Below, piece after piece: positions 27,010 to 37,054 of a stretch of DNA of 64,000 nt. The notes under the pieces are model-generated. The model did no database searches. It was given only the letters and a program-made list of their open reading frames with translations, and was not told the DNA's origin. Positions within the stretch are counted from its first letter, which is position 1. Each line of letters opens with the position of its first letter. The position numbers and the translations under genes are program-made. The DNA lies in assembly GCA_026129745.1 (NCBI GenBank), contig JAHCHL010000001.1:268992-332991 (forward strand), written 5' to 3'. Source of the DNA: Fimbriimonadales bacterium (GTDB lineage Bacteria; Armatimonadota; Fimbriimonadia; Fimbriimonadales; ATM1).

Positions 27010-27774
27010 CTACTTGCGTCGTCGGCGCGCTGCGAGAGCGGCGAGGCCGAGGCCGATGACGGCTATGGTTCCCGGCTCAGGAACGACCGTGCCTTCGACG
27101 AGGAAGGGCATGTCCTGTGCCGTCGCGGCGTCGAGCAATGGATTGTAGGTTCCATCGGGTCCGGTTGTAGACTGAAGGCCGTTCGCGCCAGGCTTACCGA
27201 GTTGTCCATTCAAGGTCACGGGTGGAGCAAAGACGGCGCCCGCTGGGTTGAACGAACCATTGACTGCCCAGTTCAAGTAGTAGTTGCCGGCAGCGAGGTT
27301 CAGGCCCAAATTGACGGTCTTGGCGTACATGATCGCTCGTGCAGTGTTGCCGACCGTTGTCTCAGTGGTTCGGTAAATGTTGGTCCAACCGGAGCTTCCA
27401 AGCCTATTCGTTGTTGTATCTCCGAATACAAGGGTTCCAGTCCCAGGAGGACCACCCTGATAGATTCGCAAGAACATTTGGCTCATTGCGGCAGTAGTAG
27501 GAGCATTGGTTTGGTAACCGTAGACGGTGATGGAGTCGACGATCCAGCCAGGGCCGCCGACCGTGAAGTCATCAGTGAGCCAAACGTTGGTTGCTGCGCC
27601 CACGCCAAAGCCAAGAATCGTCATGCCAAGCGACGTAGTCTGGAGCCGGCTTTCGTCTGCTCCGCCCGCACCACCGCCTGGATGTGTGATCTGGGGTCCG
27701 TTGTCCCAAAGGATTGCTGCCATCGAGGAACCTGCGAGGCAGGCTGCGACGGCCAGAGTTGCGAGTTTTTTCAT
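27010..27774 (-). CDS. PEP-CTERM sorting-domain protein 4
   Basis: A 254-aa exported protein: signal MKKLATLAVAACLAGSSMAA, a passenger with a GGPGWIVDSITVYGYQ segment that also appears in PEP-CTERM protein 2 (GGPGWNINQLVMRGVFF), and tail VVPEPGTIAVIGLGLAALAARRRRK. The shared segment suggests the two passengers are homologous beta-sandwich domains. The start at 27774 has GGAGAGAGG upstream; the frame is open to 27819. A long leader (about 120 bases) separates it from a TATAAT at 27903-27898. Confidence 0.85.
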   Translation of the reverse strand: MKKLATLAVAACLAGSSMAAILWDNGPQITHPGGGAGGADESRLQTTSLGMTILGFGVGAATNVWLTDDFTVGGPGWIVDSITVYGYQTNAPTTAAMSQMFLRIYQGGPPGTGTLVFGDTTTNRLGSSGWTNIYRTTETTVGNTARAIMYAKTVNLGLNLAAGNYYLNWAVNGSFNPAGAVFAPPVTLNGQLGKPGANGLQSTTGPDGTYNPLLDAATAQDMPFLVEGTVVPEPGTIAVIGLGLAALAARRRRK

Positions 27775-27897
27775 TTTGTTCTTCCTCTCTCCAATTGGAT
27801 TTGGATTTATCCCGGACAATTCCGGTCGGTTCCGTATTTCTACGGACGCGGCGCGTGCACTGCTCCCGCCCGAGCCCTGTTTGCCCGTTACGAGCTA

Positions 27898-27903
27898 ATT
27901 ATA
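27898..27903 (-). promoter_or_regulatory. -10 element upstream of PEP-CTERM gene 4
   Basis: A perfect TATAAT on the minus strand, 124 bases before the start; no convincing -35 is visible, so another sigma factor or an activator may be needed. Confidence 0.4.
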
Positions 27904-27999
27904 CGAGAAAACTGAGAGAATCCTTTAGCTTTCTGAAACTGGGCTAAAAACCTGGTAATTCGTCCTGATTTGATGCCTGCCGATCGCAATGGCCATACT

Positions 28000-30900
28000 T
28001 CATTTAAGCAACGACTGGACAGCGGCCCGGAGCATCGGGTCCTCGCCTCGCGCTCGCGCATTCGGATCGTAGGCGACTGGGATGCTGGGCTGTCTGCCAT
28101 TGCCTTCGAGGTTCTCGCCGTCGACGGTGTACGCGCCTGCGAATGGGATGCGCAGGTTTCCGCCATCGAAGAGCGTCCATCCGCCCGTTCCGATGACGGC
28201 GCCAGGCGTCGCGACACCGACAACGGGTCCGATGTTGAGTTGGCGAAAACCTTCGGCCATGATCTCGGCGTTGCTCGCGCTCGATGCATTGATCATGAGC
28301 GCGCTCGGCAGCTCGACAGTATCTCCGCGGAAGATGTTTTCGCTCATCGCGACACCTTCCCATCCGCGCACCGTGCGGATGAGCCACGGCTGTTTGATCA
28401 GCAGAGACAATGCGAGATGCGCTGTGTTTCCGCCGCCGTTGTATCGAACGTCGATGATAAGCCCTTCTTTGTTTTGCGTCAATGTTCTGATTTCGCGCAT
28501 GAACTGCTCGTGATACGGCATGCTCATACCGCGGATGTGCACGTAGGCGAGTTTGCCGTTGCTGTACCGATCCGTTAGCTCGCGCATTTCGAGGACGAAG
28601 TTCTCATATTGGAGGTCTGCAAATGCTGAAAGCGGTACGGGTTTGATCGCAACATCCCTGGTGCCGCTCGCGTTTCGCACTTGAAGCACAACTTTCCGTC
28701 CCGCTTTGTGATTCATCAGCGAATCAAACGTGTCGGATTTGGAAAGTCGAATTCCGTCGATCGCGACGACGACATCTCCGCGATACAGTTTTGAATCAGG
28801 ATGATCGGCTGGGCTTCCTTTCATCACTCGTGCAATTCGATATTCGCCAGTCGATTCGAGATGGCGCCAGTCGGGCTCTGCGCCGACGATGCCAGTCGCA
28901 TCGTCGCCTGTTTGCGGCTGCTGCGTAGGCCCGTTGACTCCGAGGTGGCTCGAATTGAGTTCGTTCACCATTTCGAGCATCAGGTCGTAAAACTCTGCAC
29001 GATCGTAAGCATGGGGAAGCAAACTCGAATAGTAGTTTCGGATTCTTCGCCAGTCGTGTCCTTGATGCGCAGGATCGTAATACATTTGATCCATCACCCA
29101 AAAGATTTCGTCGAACAGCGCTTTTGCTTCGTCGTATTGGTCGATGTAGAACTCTGCGGTAAATGCTCTTGGCGCAGCGTTTCCGCCTGCGATTGGCAGT
29201 TGTGCGACTCTTCCTGCTTCCAGCGTGTAAAGCGCTTGTCCATTTGGTGCAAGCCATACGCCGTTTTTCGGCGCGCCCGTTGTGATTGCTGTCGATTGTC
29301 CGCCAGCCGAGGCTACTCGATGAATCTGGCCGCCTTGATTGAAAAAGAGCGCCTTCCCGTCCACACTCGATGCATAACTTGTGACTCCTCCCGTCGACGT
29401 TAGCCGCCTCATGCGCTGAAAGATGCCTTCTTCATCGATTCGGAACCCTTCTTCCTTTTTCTCTTCTTGCTTGCCGATGTTGTCAAGCGCGTCTTCTGTA
29501 AACGTTATTGGATCATGAGTCAGATCGACGACGAACAGATCGTAGTCGTTGGCGAATTCATTGGCAGCGAACACGATACGCTTGCCGTCTCGCGTGAACA
29601 TCGGCGTTCCTGCAGATTTTGCGCATCGCGCAACCAGCGTCTCTTTTCGCGAATCGATTTCGACGACATAGATGTTTGTGCCTCCGCGCTCGGTCGGGCG
29701 GGCGACCGCAAGATGTTTGCTGTCCGGCGACCACGAGAATTGCGCGCTGCCGAACATCGCGCCTTGAAAGTATCCGGTGCATACGATCGTCGGCGTTCCG
29801 CCTTCGACTGGAACGACGCAGATCTCTGTGTAGTCACGATGGAATGCGACCCACTTCCGATCCGGGCTAACGACCGGCGTGGTTTCGTTGCCTGCGCCGT
29901 CGGCGAGCGGCGATTGACCACCGTCGACATCCATGACATAGATGCCGAGGCTGTTGTCGGCCATTCGCACGAACACAAATTTGTCGTTGGAAATCCAATC
30001 CACCATCATTTCGCGACCCGGATCGTTTGCCATGCGCCGCGTTGTTCCGCCGGCTTCCGGCGTCATGAAAATGTCTCCTCGCACGGTGAGCGCCATTCGC
30101 TTCATGTCAGGAGAGACGGCAAAATCTGCGACCCCTTGTGTCAGCGTCAGCCTTGAAGTGCGATTGTATCTCTGGTCTCCAGGAACAAGTATGTCGAGCT
30201 TGCGCGTTCGACTGCTTCTTGTGTCGAGCACCCAGATGTCGCTCGCGTATTCGTAAGCGATCGCGTTTCCATTTGCGCTCAGTGCTGGGTAGCGTACGCG
30301 GTCGCCGGTGTGTTGCGTGACTTGCCTTCGGTTCTTTCCGTCCGGATCCATTCGCCAGACGTTCGGCGTGCCTCCATCGGCGACATGCCAAATCGTTCTC
30401 GCGTCGGGCGACCACATCGGCCAAAGTTGTGGGCGGTCGTCGTTCGTGACATTGATTGCATTCGAAACCGGCGATGAAAAGTCTGCGATCCAGATGTCTG
30501 CAGTGCCGCTTCCGGTCAACCCCGAGCGTCGCCAGTTTCCAGGGCCTCCGCCGTAGTTGTAAGCGATTTTCCTTCCGTCTGGCGAAATCGATGGAAAGAA
30601 TTCAAGCTCCATTCCGTCGCTGGTCAGTCGGATTTCCTCGCCTCCTTCAAGCGCGACTTTCATGATTTCGAGGTTGCCCCACCGGTTGCTGTAGTAGAGG
30701 ATCCACTTTGAGTCGGGAGTCCATCCCATCGCGTATTCGTTCGCGCTGGAGTAAGTGAGCCGCTTGGGTTCGCCGCCATCGCTGGACATCACGAAGATGT
30801 CCATGCTGCCGTTGCGCGTGCTTGTGAATGCGATCCACTTGCCGTCAGGGCTAAATCGAGGCATGGACTCTGCGGCGGGGTGGACGGTCAGTCTTTCTGC

Positions 30901-31062
30901 GCGACCGCCATTCGAGGACACGACCCAAATGTCTCCTTGATAGGCAAAGGCTACTTTGCTTGCGTCAGGCGATAGGCTTGGGGTTCTTGCGCGCTTGATA
31001 GGGCCGACTTGGGCGGTTGATGAAACGAGCGTGAGTGTCGCGATGATGGTTGGGAGCAGCAC
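28000..31062 (-). CDS. Tricorn-type S41 peptidase (beta-propeller, PDZ and S41 domains)
   Basis: A 1020-aa exported protein. After a short signal come TolB/Tricorn-type propeller repeats (SLSPDASKVAF, RFSPDGKWIAF, SISPDGRKIAY...) to about residue 640. A helical C1-like region with NSSHLGV (probable catalytic His), a PDZ domain (residues about 740-830, GDVVVAIDGIRLS) and the S41 protease core follow. The likely nucleophile Ser lies in NASSASNAEIMAEG. Tricorn enzymes degrade peptides. The start is GTG at 31062 with no Shine-Dalgarno; TATGAT sits 5 bases before it, so the mRNA may be leaderless. Confidence 0.9.
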   Translation of the reverse strand: MLLPTIIATLTLVSSTAQVGPIKRARTPSLSPDASKVAFAYQGDIWVVSSNGGRAERLTVHPAAESMPRFSPDGKWIAFTSTRNGSMDIFVMSSDGGEPKRLTYSSANEYAMGWTPDSKWILYYSNRWGNLEIMKVALEGGEEIRLTSDGMELEFFPSISPDGRKIAYNYGGGPGNWRRSGLTGSGTADIWIADFSSPVSNAINVTNDDRPQLWPMWSPDARTIWHVADGGTPNVWRMDPDGKNRRQVTQHTGDRVRYPALSANGNAIAYEYASDIWVLDTRSSRTRKLDILVPGDQRYNRTSRLTLTQGVADFAVSPDMKRMALTVRGDIFMTPEAGGTTRRMANDPGREMMVDWISNDKFVFVRMADNSLGIYVMDVDGGQSPLADGAGNETTPVVSPDRKWVAFHRDYTEICVVPVEGGTPTIVCTGYFQGAMFGSAQFSWSPDSKHLAVARPTERGGTNIYVVEIDSRKETLVARCAKSAGTPMFTRDGKRIVFAANEFANDYDLFVVDLTHDPITFTEDALDNIGKQEEKKEEGFRIDEEGIFQRMRRLTSTGGVTSYASSVDGKALFFNQGGQIHRVASAGGQSTAITTGAPKNGVWLAPNGQALYTLEAGRVAQLPIAGGNAAPRAFTAEFYIDQYDEAKALFDEIFWVMDQMYYDPAHQGHDWRRIRNYYSSLLPHAYDRAEFYDLMLEMVNELNSSHLGVNGPTQQPQTGDDATGIVGAEPDWRHLESTGEYRIARVMKGSPADHPDSKLYRGDVVVAIDGIRLSKSDTFDSLMNHKAGRKVVLQVRNASGTRDVAIKPVPLSAFADLQYENFVLEMRELTDRYSNGKLAYVHIRGMSMPYHEQFMREIRTLTQNKEGLIIDVRYNGGGNTAHLALSLLIKQPWLIRTVRGWEGVAMSENIFRGDTVELPSALMINASSASNAEIMAEGFRQLNIGPVVGVATPGAVIGTGGWTLFDGGNLRIPFAGAYTVDGENLEGNGRQPSIPVAYDPNARARGEDPMLRAAVQSLLK

Positions 31063-31104
31063 GGTTAATCATAGCCGTACCGCCCCCTTTGTTGCCTGTC
31101 TACA

Positions 31105-31710
31105 TTAGCGAGTTCTGCGCCGAATCGCGATGGCCGCCACGCCGAAGGCAATTGCAAGAATCGAAGCTGGTTCTGGAACCATCTGCATCATGTCCATCGT
31201 GTGCCGCGTTGCGAACCATTCGGTGATGGTTCCGGTCGGCCCCGTTGTCAATTCGATTTTGTCGTCCCAGCGAATGTTCTTGGTCGGCTGGATGAACTCA
31301 AGGTCGCGCCCCCAGTTGGAGCCGTTTCGATTGAGAATTGATACGAGCTGATAGACATGGCCGTGATCCAGATCCGTAATCGTGGAAGTGAGCTTCACTT
31401 GCTGAATGGCGTTGGAATCGCCATTCCACCAACACGCTCCATCGAATGTCAAAAACTTTTGCCCGACGAACCACCAGTCGGCGTTTGCGGAGCCTTCAGT
31501 GACGATTCGGTAGGTGAGCGATTGATTGGGAACAGTAATTCTAATTGGAGGCGTTGCCTTGATTACATTCATCGTCGGCGCTGCGTACTCTGCGGTTATG
31601 GAACCAGAGTAGTCGCCTGTCGTTTCTCTAAGCGCGACATCGAATCGCGCCGCACTCAGAGAACTGAACGCTAAGAAGGCAAGCAGACAAAAGTGAGTCC
31701 GCAATTGCAT
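31105..31710 (-). CDS. PEP-CTERM sorting-domain protein 5
   Basis: A 201-aa exported protein with signal MQLRTHFCLLAFLAFSSLSAA, a beta-rich passenger and a tail MVPEPASILAIAFGVAAIAIRRRTR, diverged from the tails of genes 1-4. An AAAGGAGAG site precedes the ATG. The passenger contains GRDLEFIQPTKNIRWDDKI; its function is unknown. Confidence 0.82.
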   Translation of the reverse strand: MQLRTHFCLLAFLAFSSLSAARFDVALRETTGDYSGSITAEYAAPTMNVIKATPPIRITVPNQSLTYRIVTEGSANADWWFVGQKFLTFDGACWWNGDSNAIQQVKLTSTITDLDHGHVYQLVSILNRNGSNWGRDLEFIQPTKNIRWDDKIELTTGPTGTITEWFATRHTMDMMQMVPEPASILAIAFGVAAIAIRRRTR

Positions 31711-31778
31711 GAATCTCTCCTTTCAAAAACAGAACGTCCGAAGACAGCTTTTTGAGGGCAAGATTCGTGCCAATCCGC

Positions 31779-34037
31779 TTACCGCGCAAGCGTCCGCGCT
31801 ACGCTGATGGCGAAGGGTTTGCTGAGGTTTTCGTTTGAGTAGGGGCATCGCGGACTTAGAATGCATGCAGGGCAGCCCGACTCACACCTACAGGATTCGA
31901 GGCGGTCGACAACTACACCGATCCACCGATCAAGTTCGTCATGAAGCGCTTCGGCGATGCCCGAACCGCCGGGCGCTGCGTCGTAGACAAAAATTGTCGG
32001 CCTTCCCGTTTCGGGCCAAAACGGATAGTACGCGCTCCCGAGGTCTCGAGGTTCACACTTAGCAATGATGGGAGCCATTGATAGGAGCAAGTGTTCCAAT
32101 GCATGGACTCCTCCACTCCATGACTGTGCATCGTCAGTTGTCGATATGGGAATGTCGATCCTGATGCCCAGCGTACTGATGGTGTGCGGAGGCATTTCGA
32201 GTGGCTCTTCGGAAATGACGGAGTCCGTTAGCAACGAACGCCTTCTGAATCCGACCACGATGTTGGTAACGGTCAGTCCTTTGAGAAACCCCAATCCGTC
32301 ACCAAATGATTTCTCGGAAATGGACACGGTCGGCCATACAGAAGTTTCAACAAGTGATTGTGTAAAGTAATTGGCACTTGTTTCCTCGACTTCGATTCGC
32401 AGCGCGTCGACATCGAGTTTTCGGACAATGAATTGGTCTCCACGATGTAAGTAAATGGCTCCAGGGTGTGCGTTTTGAAATGCACGCCACTCTTCCATCG
32501 TTCCAATCTGCTCGCCGCCGCTTTCGACGACATAAGTTCTGTCCGATCCGCGAATATCGACATCGGCAGCCGGACTCGCATGCGAAGGATAGAACCACAT
32601 TCCGGCTCGTCTGATTAGTTCTCCGCTCGACTCAAGTTCTTCACATGCTTCGAGTGATCCATCAGGAAACTGTGACAACTCGGTGGGTGATATTGGACGC
32701 TCGAATGCGGCACACTTAATGTGAGGATGCAAAATGCGTGGATTATGCGGCCGCACTCGGACCTGTTCGGCTTCACCATTCAGGATCAATTCAGGATGTT
32801 CGGCGAGAAACTGTTCGAGCGGATCGTCTCTTACGATCATGATTGCAAGTCCGCTCTCTTCACCTCGCCCTGCTCGTCCTGCTTGCTGTCGAACGCTGCT
32901 GATCGATCCAGGAAAGCCATTGAGAATCGCAACATCGAGGCCGCCGACATCGATTCCGAGTTCCATCGCATTCGTGCAGCTGATGCCTCGAAGTTCACCC
33001 GAGAACAGCGCCTCCTCTATGTCTCTGCGCTCTTTCACGGTGTAGCCCGCTCTGTACGCCTCGACTTTACTTCCCAACTCCTTGGATTCGAGATCGATCA
33101 TTTCTCTCGAATAGGTCAGGACTAATTCAGTTGCAATACGAGAGCCAGAAAATGCAATCACTCTCATTCCGGCTAGCACGAGGGCCGAGAAGATCAAAGC
33201 TGCTTCGTAGATTGTGCTTTTGCGCGACTCTTCGTCCGTCATCGGCGGATTCCAAATAGCAAAACAACGCTTGCCCCTCGGCGCACCGTCGTTCGCAATG
33301 TGGACAGCCGTCCTTCCTGTTATCGCAAGAAACAGTTCAGCAGGATTTCTGATTGTTGCGCTCGTCGCAACGATCCTTGGATTTGCGCCACTCCATTCGC
33401 AAAGTCGAAGCAGCCTTCGAAGCACGAGTGCTACGTGCGAGCCAAACACACCCGAATAGGCGTGCATTTCGTCGATTGCTATGAACCTCAAGCTGCGTAA
33501 GAACTTCGTCCATGCACTGTGATTGGGGAGAATGCCTACGTGCAGCATGTCGGGATTCGTAAGAATTAGGTTTGCTTCTTTCCTGATTGCTGATCTCTGA
33601 TGCTTCGGTGTGTCGCCATCGTAGGTTGCGACTCGAATGCCAGCGGGCACAATCGCATTTATTTTGGCAAGCTGGTCTTGCGCAAGAGCCTTCGTCGGAT
33701 AAATGAACAGACCTCGCGCACTCGGTTCTTGCAGAATGCGATGCAGGGCCGGAATCTGATAACAGAGTGTCTTGCCGCTACCGGTCCCCGTCGTTACGAC
33801 ACAGTCCAAATCAGCGTTCGACGTTTCAAATGTTTGCACTTGGTGCGTATAGAGCTTCTCTATTCCCATTTGTTGCAACTGAGATAGAAGCAACGGGTGG
33901 ATGCTTTGAGGAATTGACGCGTAGGCGGGAGCCTTCGGCTGTTCTATCGCACAAGCGACGATCTGTCCACTATAGAATGGAGAATCTTCTAAGAGTTCGA
34001 GGGTGACCTCTGGATCAGTCAAATTTATACTCGTCAC
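31779..34037 (-). CDS. DEAD/DEAH-box helicase with DUF1998 domain (MrfA/YprA-like)
   Basis: About 750 aa. Walker A is TTGTGSGKTLCYQIP, motif II is DEMH (FIAIDEMHAYSG), and motif VI is QQAGRAGRG. The C-terminal DUF1998 domain has a four-Cys zinc site (CRCESGCPACILSPRCPY). MrfA-type helicases work in DNA repair, for example of mitomycin C damage. All possible starts are non-ATG: TTG 34076, GTG 34037, TTG 34022. I use the GTG; each overlaps the end of tatC. Confidence 0.9.
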   Translation of the reverse strand: MTSINLTDPEVTLELLEDSPFYSGQIVACAIEQPKAPAYASIPQSIHPLLLSQLQQMGIEKLYTHQVQTFETSNADLDCVVTTGTGSGKTLCYQIPALHRILQEPSARGLFIYPTKALAQDQLAKINAIVPAGIRVATYDGDTPKHQRSAIRKEANLILTNPDMLHVGILPNHSAWTKFLRSLRFIAIDEMHAYSGVFGSHVALVLRRLLRLCEWSGANPRIVATSATIRNPAELFLAITGRTAVHIANDGAPRGKRCFAIWNPPMTDEESRKSTIYEAALIFSALVLAGMRVIAFSGSRIATELVLTYSREMIDLESKELGSKVEAYRAGYTVKERRDIEEALFSGELRGISCTNAMELGIDVGGLDVAILNGFPGSISSVRQQAGRAGRGEESGLAIMIVRDDPLEQFLAEHPELILNGEAEQVRVRPHNPRILHPHIKCAAFERPISPTELSQFPDGSLEACEELESSGELIRRAGMWFYPSHASPAADVDIRGSDRTYVVESGGEQIGTMEEWRAFQNAHPGAIYLHRGDQFIVRKLDVDALRIEVEETSANYFTQSLVETSVWPTVSISEKSFGDGLGFLKGLTVTNIVVGFRRRSLLTDSVISEEPLEMPPHTISTLGIRIDIPISTTDDAQSWSGGVHALEHLLLSMAPIIAKCEPRDLGSAYYPFWPETGRPTIFVYDAAPGGSGIAEALHDELDRWIGVVVDRLESCRCESGCPACILSPRCPYSNENLSKPFAISVARTLAR

Positions 34038-34839
34038 CGCGAGCTCGTCTCTTCTTTTCGCCAATTCCAATAACAATAATCGTTATGAAGTACATCAACA
34101 ACAACGGAACTCCAAGCATGACGTTGCTGAAGACGTCACCACCTGGCGTCAGCATCATAACAAACACGATGATTGCGACGAGCGCAATTCTCCATTGCTT
34201 CCAAAGAACTTCTGAAGTTAGAAGGCCGATTCTTGCAAGGAACCAAACGATAACCGGCAACTGAAAGCCGATTCCAAATGCAAGGATCATCTTGAGTACG
34301 AACGAAGTGAACGCACCAGGTGTCTGCAGAAGACTTGCACCGGCAAAGTCGAGCAAGAATCCCATGAACCACCTCACGGCAGGTTTGAGAATAACGAATG
34401 CTCCGCAAACACCAAAAAGAAAGAGGAACACACTAAACGGCACGACCTTTCTCAGTGCCTTTCTTTCGTTCTTCTTGAGAGCAGGCCTCACAAAGCCCCA
34501 AAGTTGCCAAATGACAAACGGACCTGCGGCTATCAGCCCAATGATAAATGAAAGTTTAAGCTTAAGAAAGAACGGCTGAGTTACGTCAGTAAAGACAAAC
34601 TCAGGCGGCCTGACTCCAATTGGGACGACGGACGGATCCTTTAGTATCCCTTCGAGATACTGGAACACCGGATCTTGCACAAACCAGCCAGCGACCCATC
34701 CAGCCACCACAATGGAAATTGAGCGCAAAATCCGCGCACGCAGCTCATCCAAATGTTCAACGAGGGTGGCCTTGTTCGTCTCCGGATCTTCCGGATCGAT
34801 GAGGTCACCCTCGTCGTAGTCGTAGTTCGGTTCAGCCAT
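34015..34839 (-). CDS. tatC: Sec-independent protein translocase subunit TatC
   Basis: A 274-aa polytopic membrane protein with about six transmembrane helices. The N-terminal region has the conserved LVEHLDELRARILRS, which includes the twin-Arg-binding Glu. The first periplasmic loop carries FVFTDVTQPFFLKLKLS. TatC binds twin-arginine signals, such as that on the exported SOD at 6178. The N-terminus has an acidic extension (DYDEGDLIDPEDPETN). A GGAG site precedes the ATG at 34839. tatA/tatB are not in the window. Confidence 0.96.
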   Translation of the reverse strand: MAEPNYDYDEGDLIDPEDPETNKATLVEHLDELRARILRSISIVVAGWVAGWFVQDPVFQYLEGILKDPSVVPIGVRPPEFVFTDVTQPFFLKLKLSFIIGLIAAGPFVIWQLWGFVRPALKKNERKALRKVVPFSVFLFLFGVCGAFVILKPAVRWFMGFLLDFAGASLLQTPGAFTSFVLKMILAFGIGFQLPVIVWFLARIGLLTSEVLWKQWRIALVAIIVFVMMLTPGGDVFSNVMLGVPLLLMYFITIIVIGIGEKKRRARGDEYKFD

Positions 34840-34857
34840 TCGGCTCCGAACGGAGCG

Positions 34858-36297
34858 TTAGTTGTCCAGCGTGATCGTAATCACCAACCGCTCGCGAACG
34901 AAAAGTGCTGCGTCTCCGCCTTGCTGGCCACCACCTTGGCCGCCTCTCTGTCCAGGCGCATTGGCTCCGCCGAAAGTCGGACCGCCTTGCCCACCAGGTC
35001 CTTGAGGACCGCCTCGCTGGAGACCCCGGTCGACGCCTGCTTGGCCAGTTGTACCGCCTCCGCCACCGCTTGCAGTGGCGCCGGCTGCGCTCGGCCCGCC
35101 TTGTGCTCCGCCGGCTCCTGCTCCTTGAGAAGTCGTAGCAGGCTCGATTCTTCGATCACCTTCGACCGTCAAGATTCTCTTAACCATCTCTCCGCGATCG
35201 ATGTCGAACCAGAGAACTTCGGAGATGCTGAGCCTGTTGTCATTGCGGAAGTCTCGAGTTCCGACTTGAACCGTCGGGACACCACCGCGATCGGCTGCGC
35301 GCTCGGTCACCAATCTGATCTTTGCCGTTCGCCTGCCTTGCTCCCATTCAATCGATTCCAAGGTCGCCTGGGCAGGGATCTCGATGGCCGCTCTTCCGGT
35401 CGCCTGAATCTCGGGTATTTCACCTTCGCTGATCACGATTCTGCCGGTCCACCGGTCGCCAACTTTCTGCGGCTGCTCAGGCAAGAGCGGCATGGGGATA
35501 TTGATCATCAGCATCTTGTCCATCTTCCGCTGGTTGACGCCGAAGAAGCCGTGATAGTCGGGCACGTCCGCGTATTGTTCATGACCCCGGTTTGAGATCA
35601 GCCTTACGAGCGAACCGAATTCCCACTTGTTGATGACCGCTGGGCCGGTCGCGCCCGGGCGAGTGATATACAGGTAGTCCTTGTTCTCGCCTTTATAAGG
35701 AACGAGCTGAATCCTGACGACACCCGTACCGCCAGACTTCACGTCGTCGACAGCAATCAGGTATCTGGCTTTCTCTTCGAAAATCGGCTGACGCGCTGCC
35801 CTGCCGCCCATTCTGTTCTGGGCACCGGTCATCATCGAAACATCCTGCAAGAACGAAATCGCGTAGTAGTTCTGGGTCGCAGGCTTCCAGTTGTAGCGTA
35901 AAAGGATTCCCTCCGCAGGCACAGGAATGTCGTAGTTGGCGAGGGTGATGCGAACTTCTGACCTCTCGGTAATCATGGTCCCGTTCGGGGTTTTTCGATA
36001 AAGGGCCGCTCCAAGAGTGTGCTCGCCATCTGGCAGCCGCATGGCTTTCGTATCGAGCTTGTAGGAGAGCACTCCCCGCTGCTGGTCGACGTCAGGCACG
36101 ACCGCTTCGAGAAACTTGCCGTTAAGCGAGATCCCGATGAAGGAACCTGGCTCAATGTCCCCCACACCTTTGGGGAACGTCATTTCGACAACTTCACGGA
36201 GTTTCTGCCCATCTCGAGGGGAGATGATCGTGAAGGACTGAGCGAGGGCTGCGCTGGCGACACTCGCGATGGCAAAAACCGATACTAGCCTTTTCAT
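34858..36297 (-). CDS. Secreted protein with a Gly/Gln-rich C-terminal tail
   Basis: A 479-aa exported protein (signal MKRLVSVFAIASVASAALAQ). The N-terminal 120 residues look like an Ig/CARDB-type beta domain (SFTIISPRDGQKLREVVEM). The C-terminal 90 residues are low-complexity, rich in Gly, Gln and Ala, and read as a flexible linker, after which the chain closes with ALFVRERLVITITLDN. The middle is unrecognised. It lies 18 bases upstream of tatC. An AGGAGG site precedes it at a rather long distance of about 15 bases. Confidence 0.78.
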   Translation of the reverse strand: MKRLVSVFAIASVASAALAQSFTIISPRDGQKLREVVEMTFPKGVGDIEPGSFIGISLNGKFLEAVVPDVDQQRGVLSYKLDTKAMRLPDGEHTLGAALYRKTPNGTMITERSEVRITLANYDIPVPAEGILLRYNWKPATQNYYAISFLQDVSMMTGAQNRMGGRAARQPIFEEKARYLIAVDDVKSGGTGVVRIQLVPYKGENKDYLYITRPGATGPAVINKWEFGSLVRLISNRGHEQYADVPDYHGFFGVNQRKMDKMLMINIPMPLLPEQPQKVGDRWTGRIVISEGEIPEIQATGRAAIEIPAQATLESIEWEQGRRTAKIRLVTERAADRGGVPTVQVGTRDFRNDNRLSISEVLWFDIDRGEMVKRILTVEGDRRIEPATTSQGAGAGGAQGGPSAAGATASGGGGGTTGQAGVDRGLQRGGPQGPGGQGGPTFGGANAPGQRGGQGGGQQGGDAALFVRERLVITITLDN

Positions 36298-36394
36298 TTT
36301 TGTTCGGCCAACCTCCTACGGCTGTCCGGGAATCCTACCCGAACATCCAGGTGTACTACGATTATTCAGTATGACGCGATTCCCAAGCAATCCG

Positions 36395-37054
36395 TCACAC
36401 GGGAATTCGTGCTCGGCTGTCGATCCCAACCTTCAAGCTGACCGACAGTCCGTCATGGACGGGGTCAATGAAGCTCACAAGCTCAGGATGGGTCATGATC
36501 TCCCTGTTGTACTGCCGGATCGCGAACGTCTCGGGGTCGTGGACGTCCTCCGCGACCCGGCCGCTCCAAACGACGTTGTGGCAGAAGAGGAAGCCGCCCA
36601 CTTTAAGTTTTGGCACGGAGACCTGTAGAGCGAGAGGGTACTGGGTTTTGTCAATGTCAATGAGAATCGCGTCGAAGTGATCGCCCTGCGCTGCCAGGAG
36701 CTCCAAGCCATCTCCGTTTAAGAACTTCACTCGATCCAGCAGTCCTGCCTCTTCGAGGTACTCCTTGGCTCTGGCGGTGTTGTCCGGATCGAAGTCCGTG
36801 TGGACAACTTCCCCCGACGGTCCAGCGGCCGAAGCGAACCAAACTGTGGAATAGCCGTAGCCAGAGCCCATCTCGAAAACCTTTCGGCCTTGAATGGCCA
36901 TCGTAAGAATTGCCATGCGACGGCCGCACTGCGGGCCGATGATTGGAAATCCACGCACTTCTGCTTCACGTTCCATCGCCCGAAGAACTGGGCTTTGGCT
37001 TGCTTCCAGTTCCTCGAGGTACTTTGTTAGCCCAGGCTTTAGTTGACTACCCAT
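36395..37054 (-). CDS. SAM-dependent O-methyltransferase (class I, COMT-like)
   Basis: A 219-aa methyltransferase. The SAM motif is VFEMGSGYGYSTVWFA, and the acidic ribose ligand lies in VVHTDFDPDN. DAILIDIDKTQYP carries the probable metal-binding Asp residues (IDIDK) of the catechol O-methyltransferase family. The substrate is not predictable. The frame is open to 37207; the ATG at 37054 is chosen for its GGAGA site and its 16-base overlap with the OsmC gene stop. Confidence 0.88.
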   Translation of the reverse strand: MGSQLKPGLTKYLEELEASQSPVLRAMEREAEVRGFPIIGPQCGRRMAILTMAIQGRKVFEMGSGYGYSTVWFASAAGPSGEVVHTDFDPDNTARAKEYLEEAGLLDRVKFLNGDGLELLAAQGDHFDAILIDIDKTQYPLALQVSVPKLKVGGFLFCHNVVWSGRVAEDVHDPETFAIRQYNREIMTHPELVSFIDPVHDGLSVSLKVGIDSRARIPV

